A DNA stretch of 64,000 bases from Sediminispirochaeta bajacaliforniensis DSM 16054 (lineage in GTDB: Bacteria; Spirochaetota; Spirochaetia; DSM-16054; Sediminispirochaetaceae). This document shows positions 60,454 to 64,000 of the stretch, one piece after another. The first letter of the stretch is position 1. Each line of letters opens with the position of its first letter. A program made the position numbers and the translations under genes. The notes beneath the pieces are model-generated. The model made no database searches. It was not told the DNA's origin and worked only from the letters and a program-made list of their open reading frames with translations. The stretch spans positions 1-64,000 of the forward strand of contig NZ_KB899412.1 of NCBI RefSeq assembly GCF_000378205.1. The letters are read 5' to 3'.

Positions 60454-61605
60454 TCACTCTATAGGGAATTTCCTTTTAAAAAAACGAGGTGAATCCCCCC
60501 ATGCATTGAGCCCGACGCTTCTTCCCGTTGATGCAATGCGCCCCGCAAGGCAGGCCTCACATGCCTCTTTTCGTTCGTTCATGCACGGCTTGTCTTTGTA
60601 GAGCCTGTAGGCTTTCCGTACGCGAAGGGGAGTAATATTGGGCATGGTTACGTTTGCCCCGAATCGAAGGCCCCGTTCTCTTCCGTCCGGCACAAGGGCC
60701 TGAAGAGCGGTGGTTGCGGCAATATTTGCATCGGGCAATGCAAGCCGTGTCGCCGCAATCATGAGAAGCGAAAGGTGCAGCAACGCTTCCTTCTCCATCA
60801 TTCCCTGCACTGCCATGGGTGTATCCGGATGGGTAATATACGGCCCCATGCCGATCATATCAACATCGATATCCCGGAAAAAGAGGATATCGCGTGCGAG
60901 CATATCGATGCTCTGACCGGGAATGCCGATCATCACCCCGGTACCAACCTGAAAACCTGCTTTCCGCAGGTCGTGCAAAGCCTGGAGACGGGTTTCAAAA
61001 CGTTGCTCAGGCGGATGGATGGCAGAAAAGAGCTCGGGGTTGCTGGTTTCGATTCTCAAAAGATATCGATGTGCTCCCGCATTGTAGAATCGGCGATAGG
61101 TCTCAAGGGTTTGCTCCCCCACGCTTAGGGTAATGCCCACTCCGTCCGGAAGTTCCGTGCTGCGAGAACGTTCCTTTATGGTTTTGACGATCCTTTCCAC
61201 AAGACCGATGAAGGCTTCGTCTCTCCTCTCTCCGGACTGGAGTACCACCGATCCGTAGCCCCTTTCCGCACACCAGAGAGCCGATTCGACGATCTCCTCC
61301 TCATCGAGAAGGTAGCGACTGGAGACATGGGTATTACTTCTGCGTATGCCGCAGTAGCGACAATCCTGGGTACAGATATTCGAGAATTCCACTATACCTC
61401 GGTAATAGACGAGGTTCCCGACCTCCCGTTCCATCACCTCCGTTGCCGTAGATCGAACCTGCTCCACCAGGGCCTTTTCACGATAAGGGATAGAGAGAAT
61501 AGCCCGAAGCGCTTTTTCGCTGGGTATGGCTCCATGACGAAGCGTATGTATGTATTCTTCTTGTGCGAAATCCGGGGCTGTGACGTCAATCGATGTGTGC
61601 ATCAT
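60454..61605 (-). CDS. hydE: [FeFe]-hydrogenase maturase, radical SAM protein
   Basis: 383 residues. The radical-SAM motif CTQDCRYC (Cys78, 82, 85) sits in IVEFSNICTQDCRYCGIR, and the BATS domain follows (YLLRIETSNPELFSAIHPP, GTGVMIGIPGQSIDMLARDI, MGPYITHPDTPMA). HydE helps build the dithiolate bridge of the H cluster. A C-terminal Cys cluster (CMNERKEACEACLAG) may hold the second Fe-S site. It follows the TM1266-like regulator by 6 bases. HydF and HydG are not in the window. Confidence 0.93.
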   Translation of the reverse strand: MMHTSIDVTAPDFAQEEYIHTLRHGAIPSEKALRAILSIPYREKALVEQVRSTATEVMEREVGNLVYYRGIVEFSNICTQDCRYCGIRRSNTHVSSRYLLDEEEIVESALWCAERGYGSVVLQSGERRDEAFIGLVERIVKTIKERSRSTELPDGVGITLSVGEQTLETYRRFYNAGAHRYLLRIETSNPELFSAIHPPEQRFETRLQALHDLRKAGFQVGTGVMIGIPGQSIDMLARDILFFRDIDVDMIGMGPYITHPDTPMAVQGMMEKEALLHLSLLMIAATRLALPDANIAATTALQALVPDGRERGLRFGANVTMPNITPLRVRKAYRLYKDKPCMNERKEACEACLAGRIASTGRSVGLNAWGDSPRFFKRKFPIE

Positions 61606-61611
61606 ACCGCG

Positions 61612-61860
61612 TTACTTTTTCGCCAGACTCGATTTCACCGAAACACCCTCTATGGCACCCAGTTTTCCGGTGAGGCTGCCAAGAGCATCCGTGGTTGTGT
61701 CGACGATCAGGGTGATGACCGATAGCCCCTTTTCCCGATACGGAACACCGGTTCTGCAGACAATCTGATCTCCGAAATCGGTTAAAAGCTCCTGAACCTT
61801 TCCTGCTGTCTCGTTTCTGTTTTCGATGATGATACCGATAAAGCCGAGCCGTTTTTCCAT
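61612..61860 (-). CDS. TM1266-type iron-only hydrogenase system putative regulator (ACT-like)
   Basis: 82 residues from the ATG at 61860, chosen because GGAGGGAGG lies 8-16 bases upstream; the frame remains open further up but without family sequence. RLGFIGIIIENRNETAGKVQELL and GVPYREKGLSVITLIVDTT(T)DALGSLTGKLGAIEGVSVK match the small ACT-fold proteins found in hydrogenase-maturation clusters. Probably a regulator that senses metal or a cofactor. Directly upstream of hydE. Confidence 0.85.
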   Translation of the reverse strand: MEKRLGFIGIIIENRNETAGKVQELLTDFGDQIVCRTGVPYREKGLSVITLIVDTTTDALGSLTGKLGAIEGVSVKSSLAKK

Positions 61861-62041
61861 CCGAGTGCCTCCCTCCTGCAACAGGGAAGGAAGGCGCAGG
61901 CAGATCGTATCTATAAGCGTCTCCCTTGGTTTCGGTCTTACCCTTGCCGCAGGTTGATATTTCAGTACATACTTTACCGTGTGAATAATCTTTTGTATAG
62001 ATTGAATACCGCTTCCGAAAAGGATGGTAAAGGAGTCGGCC

Positions 62042-63202
62042 ATGGATGAAAGAACAGAAATAGCGGGAGAACCCTCTTTCGGACTGATGAATAGCTTGGT
62101 AGAACTATTTGTTACCGAACGAGGGGCCCAGATGGCGCCGGTACATTTCTTTCCAAAGGATGCTAACCCGGTTCAGCCCTATCACCTGAGCCCCTGGCAG
62201 GGAGAATCTCGCGAGCAGACGGTAGATCAGCCTGCGGTGCTTCGTCCCCTTCGGGGGGATTTTTTCTGCATGCCTTTTGGGGACAACGATGAGCTGCCGG
62301 ATGGGATCGGTGAGCATCATCCCCCTCACGGGGAAAGCGCAGGCTCAAAATGGAACCTTGTGTCCCGACAGGAGTCTGCCGATGGACGGTCCACCTTGGA
62401 GCTTGAGCTTAGCACTTCCGTCCGACCAGGCTCGATTCGGGCGACGTGGCAGCTGACGGGAGGCGACAGTTGTATCTACACCAGGCACCGCATCGCCGGG
62501 AACAGGGGGCCTGTCACACTCGGCCACCATGCCACCCTAACGGGACAAAACGGGCAGCTGCAGATAAAAAGCTCTCCTCTCCTTTTTGGGATGACCAACG
62601 CCTACCAGCCCCCCTTCTGTCATGATCGAGAGTATTATTCCCTTGCTTCCGGTGCCTTCTTTGACGACCTGTCGCATGTCCCGACGATCTGGAAAGATCC
62701 AGCCTTTACCGATTGTTCTCACTTTCCCGCCCGGGAAGGGTTTGTCGACATCCTGCAGCTCTGTCAGCGGCCGAGCGAAGAACCCGGCTGGATGACCGCC
62801 CTCTGCCGTGAGGGGGGCTATCTCTGGTTTTCTTTCAAGAATCTTCGGCTTCTTCCCTCCACCGTCATATGGATGGAAAACCGGGGGCGTCACATGGCTC
62901 CCTGGAGCGGCAGGAATGTTTGTATCGGCTTGGAAGATGTGTGCGGTTATCTTGCCCAGGGCCTTGATGCTTCGGCCGCTGATAATCCGCTGAGCCGACG
63001 CGGCCTTGCAACCACCCTTTCCCTTGAGGGAAAAGAGGCGCTTTCTGTTTCCTATATACAAGGGGTGATCCGGCTGTGCGATGGCTTTGATGAAGTCGAT
63101 ACAGTCCTCTTTTCCCCCGAGGGTGCCACCTTTCTTGCAAAATCGGGGAAGCGGCTCTTTTCTCCGGTCCGCTGGCGTTTTTTATTTGGTGAGGATCTTT
63201 GA
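62042..63202 (+). CDS. Conserved-looking protein, possible aldose-1-epimerase-like fold
   Basis: 386 residues from the ATG at 62042. I recognise no named domain. The text has several Trp- and His-rich beta segments (VHFFPKDANPVQPYHLSPW; CMPFGDNDELP; IYTRHRIAGNRGPVTLGHHATL; FSFKNLRLLPSTVIWMENRGRHMAPW; NVCIGLEDVCGYL), much like the carbohydrate-binding DUF4432/aldose-1-epimerase group, where a His, Glu and Trp face sugar. There is no signal peptide. It converges with a LacI-family regulator gene, which fits a sugar role. Function not assigned. Confidence 0.6.
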   Translation: MDERTEIAGEPSFGLMNSLVELFVTERGAQMAPVHFFPKDANPVQPYHLSPWQGESREQTVDQPAVLRPLRGDFFCMPFGDNDELPDGIGEHHPPHGESAGSKWNLVSRQESADGRSTLELELSTSVRPGSIRATWQLTGGDSCIYTRHRIAGNRGPVTLGHHATLTGQNGQLQIKSSPLLFGMTNAYQPPFCHDREYYSLASGAFFDDLSHVPTIWKDPAFTDCSHFPAREGFVDILQLCQRPSEEPGWMTALCREGGYLWFSFKNLRLLPSTVIWMENRGRHMAPWSGRNVCIGLEDVCGYLAQGLDASAADNPLSRRGLATTLSLEGKEALSVSYIQGVIRLCDGFDEVDTVLFSPEGATFLAKSGKRLFSPVRWRFLFGEDL

Positions 63203-63208
63203 TTTCCT

Positions 63209-63230
63209 TACTGTTACGAATATTGGTGGT
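63209..63230. repeat. Solo end of the 148-bp MITE-like element
   Basis: CTGTTACGAATATTGGTGGT follows the preceding gene by 8 bases and matches the left end of the element at 20838. No partner end is seen within 200 bases. Confidence 0.55.
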
Positions 63231-63254
63231 GAAAGGGCATAATGCTCTTTTGGC

Positions 63255-64000
63255 TTACCCTGCTTCACAGACGATGTGCTGTGAGGGAAGATCCGGCTGA
63301 CGGATGACATCGAGAAGAAGTTTGGATGCTGCTTCCCCCATCTTCTTATGGGGATGGGGAATATCCTCCATGGAAGCCTCGACCCACCGGGGAGTTTCGC
63401 CAAATCGAATGATCCTTGCATCGAAGTGGTGAGTACGCAGGATCCAGGAAAGCTTATCCGCCAGACCGCTGGTCGTGACGAAAAAGGTGTCGACCGGTGA
63501 AGCGCTTCTCATCACTTCCACTGTCTGCTTCTCGAGATCATCACTTTCGGGATTGAGAGAAAAGAGGGAGATGATCGTTTCTGCCATTCTCGCTGCTCGT
63601 ACCGCTTCCCGGTAACCGGCAAGTCGGGCATCGATGGATGATGCAGCAAGGGCAAGGGAAACGCAGCACACATTCCTGGCCCCCTGACGTATCGCTTTGC
63701 TGACCGCGTTTCTCGCAGCTTTCCGGTCGTTCTGGAGAACCGTATGGGTTTCAAGCCCCTCGATGGTGCGATCGACAACGACGAAGGGATACCCTTGTCT
63801 CAGCAAGCCCTCAATATGGGATCCGTCGTAAGGCGCCGCTCCATGGAAGGGCATGGTCGGGATGAGAATGATACCATCGACTCCCTGCCACACCATCTTT
63901 TCGATCACGGAACATTCCCGTTTGTTGTCGAAGCGACTGGTCGAGATCATAAGGGAATATCCCCGCTCGTAGAGCACCGATTCGATGCCCCGAATGATGT
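63255..64000 (-). CDS. LacI-family regulator, partial (start beyond the window)
   Basis: The frame is open to the window edge and holds about 248 C-terminal residues: the effector domain of a LacI/PurR-type repressor (ESVLYERGYSLMISTSRFDN, WQGVDGIILIPTMPF, GYPFVVVDRTI, GARNVCCVSLALAASSIDARLAGYREA ... MGEAASKLLLDVI). The DNA-binding head is to the right. The ligand is likely a sugar, but the closing pocket residues do not identify it. Confidence 0.87.
   Translation of the reverse strand, partial: IIRGIESVLYERGYSLMISTSRFDNKRECSVIEKMVWQGVDGIILIPTMPFHGAAPYDGSHIEGLLRQGYPFVVVDRTIEGLETHTVLQNDRKAARNAVSKAIRQGARNVCCVSLALAASSIDARLAGYREAVRAARMAETIISLFSLNPESDDLEKQTVEVMRSASPVDTFFVTTSGLADKLSWILRTHHFDARIIRFGETPRWVEASMEDIPHPHKKMGEAASKLLLDVIRQPDLPSQHIVCEAG

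Noticed and set aside
61861-62043. Longer N-terminus for the TM1266-like regulator
   Set aside because: The extension has no family similarity and the strong GGAGGGAGG site precedes the ATG at 61860.
1-64000. tRNA, rRNA, CRISPR array or prophage
   Set aside because: None was found on reading through; no tRNA T-loop signature, spaced direct repeats or phage structural genes were recognised.

Overview
The window looks like chromosome of an anaerobic, diderm, free-living bacterium, most likely a spirochaete of the Spirochaeta/Sediminispirochaeta kind. This is inference from gene content: a HydE [FeFe]-hydrogenase maturase with its small ACT-like regulator, an outer membrane implied by a TolC-like channel and a patatin beta-barrel protein, many two-component sensors, sugar and inositol catabolism, and base composition near 50% G+C. 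No rRNA, tRNA, CRISPR array or phage module was seen.

Layout. 1-3.8 kb is a graveyard: an IS21-type end (istB tail) inserted in an IS256-type transposase, an internally deleted integrase-type transposase, an apparently intact Rpn-family nuclease and a decayed sugar-uptake locus. 3.9-7 kb holds a small Cys-rich protein and a TRAP-type binding protein paired with a membrane histidine kinase. 7-9.3 kb holds a frameshifted AraC regulator and a dead IS5-type element abutting a LysE fragment. 9.5-10.8 kb is a PadR/methyltransferase pair with matching operators. 11-17.8 kb is a peptide or amide catabolic cluster (M20 amidohydrolase, NIF3-like protein, isoaspartyl dipeptidase, RpiR regulator, SSS symporter plus small partner, creatininase-family hydrolase). 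18-20.6 kb is modABC. 21-23.8 kb has ogt and a PlpD-like (type Vd) patatin. 24-30.2 kb is a TetR-controlled tripartite RND efflux operon. 30.3-33 kb is a GntR regulator and split transketolase. 33-40 kb is an inositol operon (dehydrogenase, LacI regulator, iolB, iolD, iolE, iolG) with two LacI-type operators. 40-42.4 kb: thioredoxin, DUF432 protein, MscS channel. 42.4-48.7 kb: a three-subunit HcnABC-like amine/imino-acid dehydrogenase, two UTRA-type GntR regulators and a UbiD decarboxylase. 48.8-52.3 kb: two convergent histidine kinases. 52.3-61.9 kb (minus): Lhr helicase, a three-gene ArsA/Get3-like ATPase module, CstA, HydE and the TM1266-like regulator. The end holds an unrecognised conserved-looking protein and a partial LacI regulator.

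Two families of dispersed non-coding DNA stand out. One is a 117-bp G+C-rich element in two identical copies plus one diverged copy, each 39 codons long and open in one frame. The other is a 148-bp MITE-like element with ~22-bp terminal inverted repeats, in two full copies plus four solo ends. Other points worth attention are an RND pump lacking the TM4 aspartates, an HcnABC set whose BFD-like iron-sulfur domain sits on the C subunit, two promoters placed so that the mRNA would be leaderless, and the ArsA/Get3-like trio.
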